A stretch of 64,000 nucleotides of DNA from Comamonadaceae bacterium (GTDB taxonomy: Bacteria > Pseudomonadota > Gammaproteobacteria > Burkholderiales > Burkholderiaceae_C). The notes below the pieces were generated by a model. That model saw only the letters and a program-made list of their open reading frames with translations, was not told the origin of the DNA and searched no databases. This document shows, piece after piece, positions 8,613 through 17,855 of the stretch; positions within the stretch are counted from its first letter, which is position 1, and every line of letters starts with the position of its first letter. The stretch lies in the NCBI GenBank assembly GCA_021299875.1, contig JAJTEW010000010.1, positions 1 through 64,000 on the forward strand, given 5' to 3'. Both the position numbers and the translations under genes were made by a program.

Positions 8613-9344
8613 TCAAATCGGGCTGTCGGGGTCGCTTTTGCGCAGACGTTCACGGCTGTTGGCCAGATGGGTGCGCATGGCGGCTCTGGCGGCTTCAACG
8701 TCCTGTTCGGCAATGGCGTTGTAGATGCTTTCATGTTCCTGGTTCACGCGCCGCAGGTAGTTTTGTCGCTCCGGGTCCGTGGTCAGGATGCTGCTGATGC
8801 GGGCGCGGGGAATAACGCCTGCCCCCAGAGAATGCATCAGGTCGACAAAGTGGTGGTTTTGGGTGGCCCGTGCAATTTCCTGATGAAACTGGTGGTCAGC
8901 AATCACGGCGTCGCGGCCTTCTTCTAGGGCATTGTTGAATGCCTGAAGTGCCAATTTCAATTCAGATAAATTTTCGGGCGTGCGACGCACAGCTGCCAAA
9001 GCGGCGGCTTCGGTTTCCACGCTGATGCGGAATTCGAGCAGGGCAATGACCTCTCGCAGCGTGCCCATGTGCTCAGGACTGATTCGGAAAGACGGGTGTT
9101 CACTTTTGGGTAGGACAAAGGTGCCAATGCCATGGCGGGTGTCGACCCAACCCGAGGCTTGCAGCCGCGAAATCGCTTCGCGCACCACAGTGCGGCTCAC
9201 GCCAAAGTCTTTCATGATGGCCGCTTCGGTTGGCAGTTTGTCACCAGCGCTGAGTCGACCGCTGCGGATTTGCTCGGTCATGGCCTGGACCAGTTTGACG
9301 GCAAGGCCGCCAGGTTTTTTCAATGAAATGGTGGAGGCATCCAT
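8613..9344 (-). CDS. GntR-family transcriptional regulator, FadR/FCD type
   Basis: 243 residues. An N-terminal winged helix (residues about 12-80, with [21 protein letters not shown] as the recognition region) precedes an all-helical FCD ligand-binding domain; [11 protein letters not shown] supplies metal-binding Asp and His residues. FCD regulators commonly sense organic or sugar acids and repress catabolic genes. The gene sits between the leftward gudD run and the divergent TRAP-garD operon, with candidate operators on both sides. The simplest reading is a repressor of the whole uronate locus that is relieved by a uronate or aldarate. The effector cannot be deduced from the sequence. Confidence 0.88.
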   Translation of the reverse strand: MDASTISLKKPGGLAVKLVQAMTEQIRSGRLSAGDKLPTEAAIMKDFGVSRTVVREAISRLQASGWVDTRHGIGTFVLPKSEHPSFRISPEHMGTLREVIALLEFRISVETEAAALAAVRRTPENLSELKLALQAFNNALEEGRDAVIADHQFHQEIARATQNHHFVDLMHSLGAGVIPRARISSILTTDPERQNYLRRVNQEHESIYNAIAEQDVEAARAAMRTHLANSRERLRKSDPDSPI

Positions 9345-9396
9345 GGGTAATCCCTAGCTGTCTGAATGTCGAAGCTCGACGATAATTAGGTTTGAA

Positions 9397-9407
9397 TTGT
9401 ACGACAA
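9397..9407. promoter_or_regulatory. GntR/FadR-family operator in the divergent promoter region
   Basis: TTGTACGACAA fits the FadR-subfamily consensus TNGTNNNACNA at every fixed position and is nearly palindromic. It lies in the 136-base gap between the divergent GntR gene and the TRAP dctP gene, so one bound dimer could control both the regulator and the transporter operon. Confidence 0.65.
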
Positions 9408-9480
9408 CTGATGACTTGATGCTGAGTTTTCAATGTTTCAGTAGGTGTCAATTTCTTTCAACTTTTCAAAGGAGACAGCC

Positions 9481-10464
9481 ATGAACCTTCGCAGAAACCT
9501 GCTTTCCTCAGCGGCCGCCGCAGTGCTGGCCATGACCGTGGTCCCTGCAGCTTCGGCACAAACCGTACTGAAAGCCTCGGACGTCCACCCTGCTGGTTAT
9601 CCCAACGTGGTGGCGGTTGAAAACATGGGTAAAAAGCTTGAAGCCGCCACCAATGGTCGATTCAAGCTGCAAATGTTCCCCGGGGGTGTTCTGGGTTCTG
9701 AGAAAGAAGTGGTGGAGCAAACCCAGATCGGTGCGATTCAAATCGCCCGCATTTCATTGGGCATTCTGGGGCCAGTGGTCCCCGATGTGAACGTGTTCAA
9801 CATGCCATTTGTGTTCCGTGACGAGGCGCACATGCGCGCTGTCATTGACGGTCCGGTGGGCAAGGAAATCTTGGACAAGATCACCAGCAGCCCTGCGCGT
9901 TTGGTCGCTTTGGGTTGGATGGACAGTGGTTCGCGCAGCCTCTACACCAAAAAGGAAATCAAGTCCCCCGCTGACTTGAAGGGCCTGAAAATTCGCGTGA
10001 TGGGCAACCCCTTGTTTGTGGACACCATGAACGCCATGGGCGGTAACGGTATCACCATGGGACACAACGACACCTACAGCGCCTTGCAAACCGGTGTGGT
10101 CGATGGCGCTGAAAATAACCCCCCCACCTTGTTCACGGCCAATCACTATTCGACGGGTGTGAAGTTCTACACCCAGACCACCCACTTGATCATCCCTGAG
10201 ATTTTTGTGATGTCCAAAGTCGCCTGGGATCGGATGAGCCGAGACGACCAAGCCAGCTTGATGAAATTTTCGCGTGAAGCCCAAATGGAGCAACGCGCCT
10301 TGTGGGACAAGAGCGTGGCCGAATACAGCACCAAGCTTCAGGCGGCTGGTATTCAGTTCAAGACGGTGGACAAAAAACCCTTCTATGACGCCACAGCGCC
10401 TGTCCGGGCCAAATATGGCAGCCAATACGCCGAGTTAATCAAGCGAATCGAAGCCGTCAAGTGA
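9481..10464 (+). CDS. TRAP transporter periplasmic solute-binding protein (DctP family)
   Basis: 327 residues with a Sec signal peptide (basic start MNLRRN, hydrophobic Ala/Val core, cleavage around ASAQ). LKASDVHPAGYPNVVAVENM, MPFVFRD, LKGLKIRVMGNPLF and GVVDGAENNPPTLF are typical DctP-family blocks; the conserved Arg that binds the substrate carboxylate is in the KIRV segment. It captures an organic acid in the periplasm and delivers it to the QM membrane pair that follows. Start ATG 9481 has AAAGGAGA upstream. It is the first gene of the rightward uronate operon; by context the substrate is probably a hexuronate or aldarate. Confidence 0.9.
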   Translation: MNLRRNLLSSAAAAVLAMTVVPAASAQTVLKASDVHPAGYPNVVAVENMGKKLEAATNGRFKLQMFPGGVLGSEKEVVEQTQIGAIQIARISLGILGPVVPDVNVFNMPFVFRDEAHMRAVIDGPVGKEILDKITSSPARLVALGWMDSGSRSLYTKKEIKSPADLKGLKIRVMGNPLFVDTMNAMGGNGITMGHNDTYSALQTGVVDGAENNPPTLFTANHYSTGVKFYTQTTHLIIPEIFVMSKVAWDRMSRDDQASLMKFSREAQMEQRALWDKSVAEYSTKLQAAGIQFKTVDKKPFYDATAPVRAKYGSQYAELIKRIEAVK

Positions 10465-10564
10465 TTGCACGTCGGTCACGACGGATTTGCTGTTGGTGAA
10501 CGGGACAGGGCTGGCCCTGTCCTGATGGTTTGGATCCCTCCTAATCTCCCAGGGAGCTTTGCTC

Positions 10565-11083
10565 ATGTTGCGCTTGTTTGATCGCCTGTATCTGGTGTGC
10601 ATCTGGATATCGGGCATCTCGATTTTTGTCATGAGCCTCATCATCCCTTGGGGGGTGTTTGCACGTTACGTGCTGGGCACGGGTTCCAGTTGGCCTGAGC
10701 CTGTGGCCGTGCTGTTGATGGTGACATTCACCTTCATGGGGGCTGCGGCCAGTTACCGGGCCGGAGCGCACATTGCGGTGGGCATGCTGACCGATCATTT
10801 GCCCCAACCGCTGCAAAAAAAATGTGCCACCCTTGTCCATTTCCTGATGGCCGGCATCTGTATTTTTGTCATCGTTTGGGGCAGCAAACTGTCCCTGCAA
10901 ACCATGGGGCAGACCTTGGCTGATTTGCCCTGGATGGCGGTGGGCTGGACGTACATGCCGCTGCCCTTGGGGGCGTTGTTGACCTTGGTGTTTGTGGTCG
11001 AGGTTTTGTTTTGGGGCCCTGCACACCAACGCGCCGTGGTGGTTTTTGACCATGAAGGTCCTGCATCGGTGGAGGCGGTCTGA
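10565..11083 (+). CDS. TRAP transporter small membrane subunit (DctQ family)
   Basis: 172 residues with four hydrophobic segments (about 15-37, 50-68, 90-110 and 130-150), the usual plan of DctQ. FARYVLGTGSSWPEPVAVLLM resembles the family's conserved second helix, which contains a W-E pair. The small subunit pairs with DctM to form the sodium-driven permease. Start ATG 10565 follows AGGGAG. The gene lies 100 bases after dctP and 2 bases before dctM. Confidence 0.85.
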   Translation: MLRLFDRLYLVCIWISGISIFVMSLIIPWGVFARYVLGTGSSWPEPVAVLLMVTFTFMGAAASYRAGAHIAVGMLTDHLPQPLQKKCATLVHFLMAGICIFVIVWGSKLSLQTMGQTLADLPWMAVGWTYMPLPLGALLTLVFVVEVLFWGPAHQRAVVVFDHEGPASVEAV

Positions 11084-11085
11084 TC

Positions 11086-12369
11086 ATGGATGCATTGGTT
11101 CTGATTGGCAGTTTTATCGTGTTGATGTTGCTGGGCATGCCTGTGGCTTATGCCCTGGGTCTGGCGGCCTTACTGGGCGCTTTGTGGATCGATTTGCCCT
11201 TGGATGCGGTGATGATTCAAATGGCCAGTGGCGTCAATAAATTTTCCTTGTTGGCCATCCCGTGTTTTGTGCTGGCTGGGGCCATCATGGCCGAGGGCGG
11301 CATGTCGCGGCGCCTGGTGGCGTTTGCCGGTGTGTTGATCGGTTTTGTGCGTGGCGGCTTGTCGCTGGTCAATATTTTGGCCTCCACTTTTTTTGGAGCC
11401 ATTTCAGGCTCGTCGGTGGCGGATACCGCTTCGATTGGCTCTGTTCTGATTCCCGAGATGGAAAAAAAAGGCTACCCCCGACCTTTTTCGACCGCCGTGA
11501 CGGTGAGTGGCTCGGTACAGGCCATCCTGATTCCACCCAGTCACAACGCTGTCATTTACTCCATGGCTGCGGGCGGCTCGGTGTCGGTGGCAGCGCTGTT
11601 CATGGCCGGGGTGTTTCCCGGTTTGCTGCTTGGTTTGAGCTTGGCGGTGTATTGCTTGTATGTGGCACGCAAAGAAAACTACCCCAAAGGCAGGGTCATT
11701 CCCCTGAAAGAGGCGCTCAAGATTTGTGCTGACGCCATGTGGGGGCTGGCCACCATGGGCATCATCTTGGGCGGCATCTTGAGTGGCGTGTTCACGGCCA
11801 CCGAATCGGCATCGATCGCTGTGGTGTGGGCCTTTTTTGTGACCATGTTCATTTACCGTGATTACAAGTGGAAAGACTTGCCCAAACTGATGCACCGCAC
11901 GGTCAAGACCGTCACGATTGTGATGATCCTCATCGGGTTTGCCGCGAGTTTCGGTTACATCATGACTTTGATGCAGATTCCACTGAAGATCACGGCGGTA
12001 TTCACCGCCATGAGCAGCGAACCGTGGGTGATTTTGTTGTGCATCAACATCATGCTGCTGGCGCTCGGTACCTTGATGGACATGGCGCCCCTGATCCTGA
12101 TCCTCACCCCGATCTTGTTGCCTGTCATCAAAACCATCGGGGTGGACCCGGTTCACTTTGGCATGATCATGATGGTCAACCTGGGCATTGGTCTGATCAC
12201 GCCGCCAGTGGGTGCCGTGCTTTTTGTCGGTAGCGCTGTGGCCAAGCTCAAGATCGAGCAAGTGGTCAAGGCCATGAAACCGTTCTTTGTGATCTTGTTG
12301 TTCGTGCTGATGCTGGTCACCTATGTGCCGCAAATTTCACTGTGGCTGCCCCGCAGCATGGGCTTGTAA
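11086..12369 (+). CDS. TRAP transporter large membrane permease (DctM family)
   Basis: 427 residues, very hydrophobic with about a dozen membrane segments. GAISGSSVADTASIGSVLIP is the DctM signature and PPSHNAVIYSMA and ITPPVGAVLFV the characteristic re-entrant regions. It catalyses sodium-coupled uptake of the acid delivered by DctP. Start ATG 11086 is two bases after the dctQ stop, so translation is coupled. Confidence 0.92.
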   Translation: MDALVLIGSFIVLMLLGMPVAYALGLAALLGALWIDLPLDAVMIQMASGVNKFSLLAIPCFVLAGAIMAEGGMSRRLVAFAGVLIGFVRGGLSLVNILASTFFGAISGSSVADTASIGSVLIPEMEKKGYPRPFSTAVTVSGSVQAILIPPSHNAVIYSMAAGGSVSVAALFMAGVFPGLLLGLSLAVYCLYVARKENYPKGRVIPLKEALKICADAMWGLATMGIILGGILSGVFTATESASIAVVWAFFVTMFIYRDYKWKDLPKLMHRTVKTVTIVMILIGFAASFGYIMTLMQIPLKITAVFTAMSSEPWVILLCINIMLLALGTLMDMAPLILILTPILLPVIKTIGVDPVHFGMIMMVNLGIGLITPPVGAVLFVGSAVAKLKIEQVVKAMKPFFVILLFVLMLVTYVPQISLWLPRSMGL

Positions 12370-12377
12370 CAGCAGCC

Positions 12378-13379
12378 ATGGCATTGCCGACGGTCCTTGT
12401 CACCCATCCTCGCCAGCGCTTGCAAACCTATTTTGGTGAGCAGGCGCTGACCGATTTGCATCAGGTCGCCCGCGTCAAACTCAACCCGGATGACCACGAC
12501 TGGTCGACTGCCGAGCTGATTGAAGCGGCCCAGGGCTGTGCGGTGTTGATTGCGTATCGCCAGACGGTGCTGGATACCAATTTCTTTGCGGCGGTGCCGG
12601 GCTTGCTGGCGACGGTTCGTTGTGCGGTTGACATTCGCACCATCGATGTGGCGGCGGCCAGCCGTGAAGGCGTGCTGGTCACGCGTGCCAGTCCCGGGTT
12701 TGGTCCGTCGGTGGCCGAATGGGTGATGGGCGTCATGATCGATCTGAGCCGCCACATCACGGCGGCTTCGCTGGCTTATCGGCAAGGCCAGACGGTGGAG
12801 CCTCGCATGGGGCTTGAGCTGCGTGGTGCCTGTCTGGGCATCATTGGGTATGGCGAAATTGGCCGTCATGTGGCGCGATTGGCTCAGGCCTTTGGCATGC
12901 GGGTGTGTGTCCATGACCCTTATGTGACCCCGCAAGACCGGACTTTGCAGTCGCTGGGTTTGCGTGAACTGATGGCTTGTGCAGACCATGTGGTGTGCCT
13001 GGCCCCGGCGTCTGCTGAAACAGAAAAATTGATCAATGCCCAAACCTTGTCATGGATGAAAAACACCGCGTTTTTCATCAACGCATCTCGCGGTCAACTG
13101 GTCGACGAACAGGCTTTGTTGCACGCCTTGGACCATGGTTGGTTGGCCGGAGCCGCGCTCGATGTGGGACTTGCCGCAGATCAGATGCCCTCGCCCGAGC
13201 TGGCGCGGCATCCCCGGGTGGTCGCCACGCCCCATGTGGGTGGGTTGACACCACCCGCCATGGCCCATCAGGCACTTGAAACCGTGGTGCAAACCGCAGC
13301 CATTTTGCAAGGACGAATGCCCCATGGCGCGGTCAACCCAGACCATGCCCAACGTTTGCTGGATCGGGCGACGCGATGA
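12378..13379 (+). CDS. D-isomer 2-hydroxyacid dehydrogenase family protein with altered active site
   Basis: 333 residues. IIGYGEIGRHVARLAQAFGM is the NAD-binding motif. The catalytic Arg is R238 in NASRGQLVDE and the His is H286 in ATPHVGG. The usual catalytic Glu lies about 29 residues after the Arg in the DVFExEP segment; here the segment reads LDVGLAADQMP and only Asp268 is near. The fold is certain, but the reaction may differ from ordinary D-hydroxyacid oxidation. ATG 12378 begins eight bases after dctM, and the end overlaps the next gene by four bases, so it is part of the uronate operon. It may reduce a ketoacid intermediate or recycle a side product. Confidence 0.8.
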   Translation: MALPTVLVTHPRQRLQTYFGEQALTDLHQVARVKLNPDDHDWSTAELIEAAQGCAVLIAYRQTVLDTNFFAAVPGLLATVRCAVDIRTIDVAAASREGVLVTRASPGFGPSVAEWVMGVMIDLSRHITAASLAYRQGQTVEPRMGLELRGACLGIIGYGEIGRHVARLAQAFGMRVCVHDPYVTPQDRTLQSLGLRELMACADHVVCLAPASAETEKLINAQTLSWMKNTAFFINASRGQLVDEQALLHALDHGWLAGAALDVGLAADQMPSPELARHPRVVATPHVGGLTPPAMAHQALETVVQTAAILQGRMPHGAVNPDHAQRLLDRATR

Positions 13380-14206
13380 CGGCACTGTCATTTGTTGTTC
13401 CCCCGGGGGCGTGCGACTGCCACATCCACGCTTATGACGCGGCCTACCCCTTGGCTTCCACTGCAACTTTCAAACCGCCACATGCACCCATCAGCGACTA
13501 TGTCCAGGTGATGGCGGCGCTGAATTTGAGGCGTGTCGTTGTGGTGCAGCCCACGGGCTATGGTTTTGACAACCGCTGCACCTTGGCTGCTGTGGCCAGC
13601 CTGCGTGGTCGCGCCCGCGGTGTCGTCATGGTGCCGGTGCAGGTCACCGAATTCGAGTTAGAGGCTTTGCATGACGCAGGGGTGCGTGGTGTTCGCATGA
13701 TGATGTTCCCGGGCGGGCTGTTGGGTTGGGACGCTGTGGCCCCCATGGCAGACAGGGTGCGGCATAGGGGTTGGCATTTGAATGTGCAGTTCAATGGCTG
13801 CGACTTTGTACAACGCCTGCCGCTTTTGCAAAGCCTGAACGTCCCTCTGGCGATTGATCACACGGGTAAATTTCTGGTCCCCCCTTCTGGCACAGACGAC
13901 CCGGCATTTCAGGCCCTGTGCCGTTTGCTGGACACGGGCCGCGTCTGGGTCAAGCTGTCTGCGCCTTATGAGACTTCGCGCCAGGGTGCGCCGCAGTACG
14001 ATGATGTGGGCTGTCTGGCACGTTATCTGGCCACCCATTACCCCGAACGCTGCTTGTGGGCGAGCAATTGGCCTCACCCCAACCAGGACCCCTTGCCATC
14101 CAATGCCGCCTTGCTGAACCTGTTGACCACCTGGGTAGCGCGCCCTGCAGACTTGCAACGCATTTTGGTGGACAACCCGGCGCAGTTGTACGGCTTTGAT
14201 GTTTGA
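13376..14206 (+). CDS. amidohydrolase (COG3618), probable aldarolactone isomerase or lactonase
   Basis: 276 residues of the amidohydrolase superfamily branch that includes 2-pyrone-4,6-dicarboxylate lactonase and D-galactarolactone isomerase. CDCHIHAYD carries the HxH motif, VVVVQPTGYGFDN and AIDHTGKF follow, and the C-terminal block reads LWASNWPHPNQ. Many relatives have Asp where this has Asn (SNWPHP). The ATGA overlap with the preceding gene means coupled translation. Beside udh, garD and gudD, the most economical role is interconversion or opening of the galactaro- or glucarolactone made by Udh. This is inferred from family and context; pyrone lactonase activity is not excluded. Confidence 0.72.
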   Translation: MTALSFVVPPGACDCHIHAYDAAYPLASTATFKPPHAPISDYVQVMAALNLRRVVVVQPTGYGFDNRCTLAAVASLRGRARGVVMVPVQVTEFELEALHDAGVRGVRMMMFPGGLLGWDAVAPMADRVRHRGWHLNVQFNGCDFVQRLPLLQSLNVPLAIDHTGKFLVPPSGTDDPAFQALCRLLDTGRVWVKLSAPYETSRQGAPQYDDVGCLARYLATHYPERCLWASNWPHPNQDPLPSNAALLNLLTTWVARPADLQRILVDNPAQLYGFDV

Positions 14207-14253
14207 TGGCTCAGGCACGCAAGTTTTGATTCATACTCAGGAAATTTGACCCC

Positions 14254-15249
14254 ATGGCTCATGTGTATGTTGCCAACGCAGACAGCGGTGATATCTCGGT
14301 GCTTCACTGGACGGTACAGGGTGAGCTGCGCCTGCAAAGCACGCTGAATCTGGGTGGCAACCTGATGCCCATGGCCCTCAGTCCTTCACGGCGCATGCTT
14401 TATGTGGCGCGGCGCAGCGATCCGATGGCGTTGGTGAGTTTGGCCATTGATCCGCAAAGTGGTGATCTGAAGCGGGTGGGTGAGTCGGCTTTGCCTGCCA
14501 GCATGGCCTATATAGGCACCGACAACACCGGACAATTTTTGTTGGCTGCGTCATACCCAGGGCATCAGCTCACGGTGAGCCCGATGGCATTGGATGGCAC
14601 GGTGGGCGCAGTGCAGCAGGTGGTGCCCACGGGCCCCAATGCCCACGCCATCTTGGCTTCGCCTTGTAACGCATTTGTCTTGGCCACCAGTTTGGGCAGT
14701 GGTGAGCTCATGGTCTATGCGTTCAATGCCGAGACAGGCCACCTGAGCCTGGCATCGACATGGCATGCGCGCGCCGGTGCCGGGCCTCGACATATTCGCT
14801 TTGCCCCCTCGGGCCGATTTGTCTATGTGTTCAATGAACTGGATGGCACGGTGGACGTCCTGGCCTGGGACGCCCAGCATGGCCGCTTGGAGGGTGTTCA
14901 AACCCGCGTGAACACATTGCCGCCGGGCTTTGCGGGCAAGCCTTGGGCGGCCGATTTGCACCTCACGCCCGATGGTGGTCACCTGTACACCAGTGAGCGC
15001 ACATCCAGCACATTGGCGCATTTGACGGTGGATGCCAGCACTGGCCAATTGAGTTTGCAAGGACACACGGCGGTTGAAACCCAGCCGCGAGGCTTTGCCA
15101 TTGACCCCGCTGGTCGGTATTTGCTGGTGGTGGGGCAGTTGTCGCACCATTTGAGCTGTTTTGCCATTCAGCAGGACACGGGTGATCTGCGCATGCAGCA
15201 ACGCATTCCTGTGGGCCAAGGCCCCAATTGGGTGGAGATCTTGGCATGA
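14254..15249 (+). CDS. beta-propeller lactonase (6-phosphogluconolactonase/YbhE family)
   Basis: 331 residues arranged as repeated blades of about 45 residues ([62 protein letters not shown]). This is the seven-bladed lactonase family whose founder hydrolyses 6-phosphogluconolactone and whose relatives act on other sugar lactones. There is no signal peptide, so it is cytoplasmic. It sits between the amidohydrolase and garD and overlaps garD by four bases, which points to an aldarolactone as the real substrate. A housekeeping Pgl role is the alternative. Confidence 0.78.
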   Translation: MAHVYVANADSGDISVLHWTVQGELRLQSTLNLGGNLMPMALSPSRRMLYVARRSDPMALVSLAIDPQSGDLKRVGESALPASMAYIGTDNTGQFLLAASYPGHQLTVSPMALDGTVGAVQQVVPTGPNAHAILASPCNAFVLATSLGSGELMVYAFNAETGHLSLASTWHARAGAGPRHIRFAPSGRFVYVFNELDGTVDVLAWDAQHGRLEGVQTRVNTLPPGFAGKPWAADLHLTPDGGHLYTSERTSSTLAHLTVDASTGQLSLQGHTAVETQPRGFAIDPAGRYLLVVGQLSHHLSCFAIQQDTGDLRMQQRIPVGQGPNWVEILA

Positions 15250-16832
15250 GTGCTTCCCGTTCTTTGCTAATGCCTCGCGTGGTGCGCATGCACCCCGCAG
15301 ACAACGTGGCGATCGTGCTCAACGATGGTGGTTTGGCGGCGGGCACCGTTATGCCTGCAGGTGTGGCCGAGGGGCTGGTCTTGCGCGACAAAGTGCCGCA
15401 GGGTCACAAGGTGGCCTTGGTGGATCTGGCCCAAGGACAGGCTGTGATGCGCTACAACGTGCCGGTGGGCTATGCGCGGCAAGACATTCCCGCAGGCAGT
15501 TGGGTGCATGAACGTTTGCTCGACATTCCGTCAGCGCGCGCTCTGCAGGGCCTGCCCATGGCCACCGTGCAGCCTGCGCCGCAAGACCCGTTGGATGGCT
15601 TCACCTTTGAGGGCTTTGTGAATGCCGATGGCTCGGTCGGCACCCGCAACTTGCTGGCGCTGACGACCACGGTGCAATGTGTGGCGGGCGTGGTCAAGAT
15701 CGCGGTGGAGCGGATTGAGCGCGAGTTGTTGCCCCTGTTTCCGAATGTGGACGGTGTGGTGGGCCTTGAGCACAGCTATGGCTGCGGCGTGGCGATTGAC
15801 GCACCGGGTGCTGAGATCCCGATCCGCACTTTGCGCCACATCAGCCTGAACCCCAACTTTGGCGGCGAGGTGATGGTGGTGAGCCTGGGCTGCGAAAAGT
15901 TGCAGCCCGAGCGTTTGCTGCCACCGGGCAGTTTCCCGATTCACGATGGGCGAGAGAAAGACCAAGGGCCGGACCTGGTTTGCCTACAAGACGATGTGCA
16001 TGTGGGCTTCATGTCCATGGCCGATCACATCGTGCAAAGCGCACGGCCGCACCTCGAGCGCTTGAACGCTCGCCGTCGTCAGACGGTGCCCGCCAGCGCT
16101 TTGGTGGTGGGGGTGCAGTGTGGCGGCAGCGATGCGTTTTCGGGTGTGACTGCCAACCCGGCCGTGGGTTTCATGGCCGATCTGATCGTGCGCGCCGGCG
16201 GCACCGTGATGTTTTCTGAAAACACCGAAGTGCGCGATGCGGTCGAGCAACTCACCAGCCGTGCGGCCACGTCCCAAGTCGCCGAAGACATTGTTCGCGA
16301 GCTGGGTTGGTACGACCAGTATTTGGAACGCGGCCGCGTGGACCGCACCGCCAACACCACACCGGGCAACAAGGCAGGCGGTTTGTCCAACATCGCCGAA
16401 AAAGCCATGGGCTCGATCATCAAGAGCGGCAGCTCGGCCATCGCCAGCGTGCTGGCGCCGGGCGACAAGCTCCAACCCGATCAAAAAGGCTTGGTTTTTG
16501 CCGCCACGCCCGCGAGCGATTTCATTTGCGGTACGCTGCAATTGGCGGCCGGCATGAACCTGCATGTGTTCACCACCGGGCGCGGCACGCCATATGGCCT
16601 GCAGGCCTGCCCCGTGCTCAAGGTGGCCACGCGCACCGACCTGGCCCGCCGCTGGCACGACCTGATGGACATGAACGCTGGCCGCATTGCCGATGGTGAG
16701 ATCACCATCGAAGAAGCCGGTTGGGAACTGTTTCGCATGCTGCTGGATGTGGCCAGCGGGCGCAAAACCTGGGCCGAGCATTGGAAGCTGCACAACGCAT
16801 TGGTGCTGTTCAATCCGGCCCCCATCACCTAA
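15246..16832 (+). CDS. garD: galactarate dehydratase
   Basis: 528 residues, collinear with E. coli GarD. An N-terminal SAF-like domain (residues about 15-95; [22 protein letters not shown]) is followed by the UxaA/GarD catalytic region with [65 protein letters not shown] and [11 protein letters not shown]. The conserved cysteines bind the metal. It dehydrates galactarate to 5-keto-4-deoxyglucarate, joining the GudD route before GarL. ATG 15246 overlaps the lactonase stop; a start at 15228 would overlap it further and is less likely. Confidence 0.93.
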   Translation: MSASRSLLMPRVVRMHPADNVAIVLNDGGLAAGTVMPAGVAEGLVLRDKVPQGHKVALVDLAQGQAVMRYNVPVGYARQDIPAGSWVHERLLDIPSARALQGLPMATVQPAPQDPLDGFTFEGFVNADGSVGTRNLLALTTTVQCVAGVVKIAVERIERELLPLFPNVDGVVGLEHSYGCGVAIDAPGAEIPIRTLRHISLNPNFGGEVMVVSLGCEKLQPERLLPPGSFPIHDGREKDQGPDLVCLQDDVHVGFMSMADHIVQSARPHLERLNARRRQTVPASALVVGVQCGGSDAFSGVTANPAVGFMADLIVRAGGTVMFSENTEVRDAVEQLTSRAATSQVAEDIVRELGWYDQYLERGRVDRTANTTPGNKAGGLSNIAEKAMGSIIKSGSSAIASVLAPGDKLQPDQKGLVFAATPASDFICGTLQLAAGMNLHVFTTGRGTPYGLQACPVLKVATRTDLARRWHDLMDMNAGRIADGEITIEEAGWELFRMLLDVASGRKTWAEHWKLHNALVLFNPAPIT

Positions 16833-16854
16833 GACATCAACCAAGGAGACCTCC

Positions 16855-17850
16855 ATGACCCAGCGTCGACATTTTCTACAAACCTCTGTGGCTTGCGCTG
16901 CTGGCCTGATGGCCCCAGCGGCCTTCAGCCAAGCGGCGCCTTGGCCGTCCAAGCCGATCAATTATTTGGTGGCTTTTCCAGCGGGCGGGACGACCGACAT
17001 CCTGGCGCGATTGGTTTCGCAAAAATTAGGTCCTGCGCTGGGGACCACCTTGGTGATTGAAAACAGAGGCGGTGCTGGCGGCAGTGTGGGTTCTGAAGTG
17101 GCAGCCCGCGCCCCAGCAGATGGCCACCATTTGCTGGGCGGCACCATCAGCTCGCACGCGATCAATGTGAGCCTGTACCCCAAGCTGGGCTATGACCCGA
17201 TCAAGTCCTTCACGCCGGTTTATCTGTATGGCACCAACCCCGTGGTGCTGGTGGTGGCCGCCAACAGCCCCTACAAAACGCTGCGTGATTTGATGACGGC
17301 GGCCAAGGCCAATCCGGGCAAGCTGACGGGGGCATCTGCGGGCAACGGCACTTCGCAGCATTTGGCACAAGAGTTGTTGGCGTTCAGAGGCGATGTGAAA
17401 TTCACGCATGTCCCCTACAAAGGCAGTGCGCCCGCGATCCAGGATGTGATGGCCGGACAAGTGGACTTCATGTTCGACACCACGGTGGTGGCGGGGGCCC
17501 ACATCCAAAGCGGCAAGCTGCGGGCACTGGCGGTGACTTCATCGAGACGCCTGACGGACGCTTTCACCGATGTCCCGACGGTGGCCGAATTGGGATGGCC
17601 CGGAACGCAAGGTTTTGAAGTGGTGTCCTGGCAAGCCTTGTTCGCGCCAGCGGGCACGCCCAAAGCCATTGTGGACAGGTTGCACGGCGAGATCCTCAAG
17701 ATCATTCAATCCGCCGAGATGCAAGAACGCATCAAGGGCTTGGGCATGCAGCCTTCGGTCATGACGCCTGAGCAAGTGCTGAGTTTTCAGAGGGCCGAAA
17801 TCGACAAATGGGCCCAAGTCATCAAAGCCGCCAACATCAAACTGGAGTGA
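16855..17850 (+). CDS. Bug-family (TctC-like) periplasmic solute-binding protein
   Basis: 331 residues. It begins with MTQRRHFLQTSVACAAGLMA, which is Tat-like (RRHFLQ), then shows the Bug-family blocks INYLVAFPAGGTTDILARL, VIENRGGAGGSVGSE, FTHVPYKGSAPAIQDVMAGQ and LFAPAGTPKAIVDRL. Bug proteins bind carboxylates or small polar solutes and are greatly expanded in Burkholderiales, often without their own TctAB permease, as here. Start ATG 16855 has AAGGAGAC upstream and is 22 bases after garD. The ligand may be a uronate or aldarate, by context only. Confidence 0.87.
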   Translation: MTQRRHFLQTSVACAAGLMAPAAFSQAAPWPSKPINYLVAFPAGGTTDILARLVSQKLGPALGTTLVIENRGGAGGSVGSEVAARAPADGHHLLGGTISSHAINVSLYPKLGYDPIKSFTPVYLYGTNPVVLVVAANSPYKTLRDLMTAAKANPGKLTGASAGNGTSQHLAQELLAFRGDVKFTHVPYKGSAPAIQDVMAGQVDFMFDTTVVAGAHIQSGKLRALAVTSSRRLTDAFTDVPTVAELGWPGTQGFEVVSWQALFAPAGTPKAIVDRLHGEILKIIQSAEMQERIKGLGMQPSVMTPEQVLSFQRAEIDKWAQVIKAANIKLE

Positions 17851-17855
17851 ACACC

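Noticed and set aside
8525-8734. Extended N-terminus for GudD
   Set aside because: The extra residues are unlike glucarate dehydratase, overlap the GntR gene, and include the candidate operator.
11404-12333. Minus-strand frame of 309 codons, rich in His, Gln and Asp, opposite dctM
   Set aside because: Typical reverse frame of a hydrophobic membrane protein; no independent evidence.
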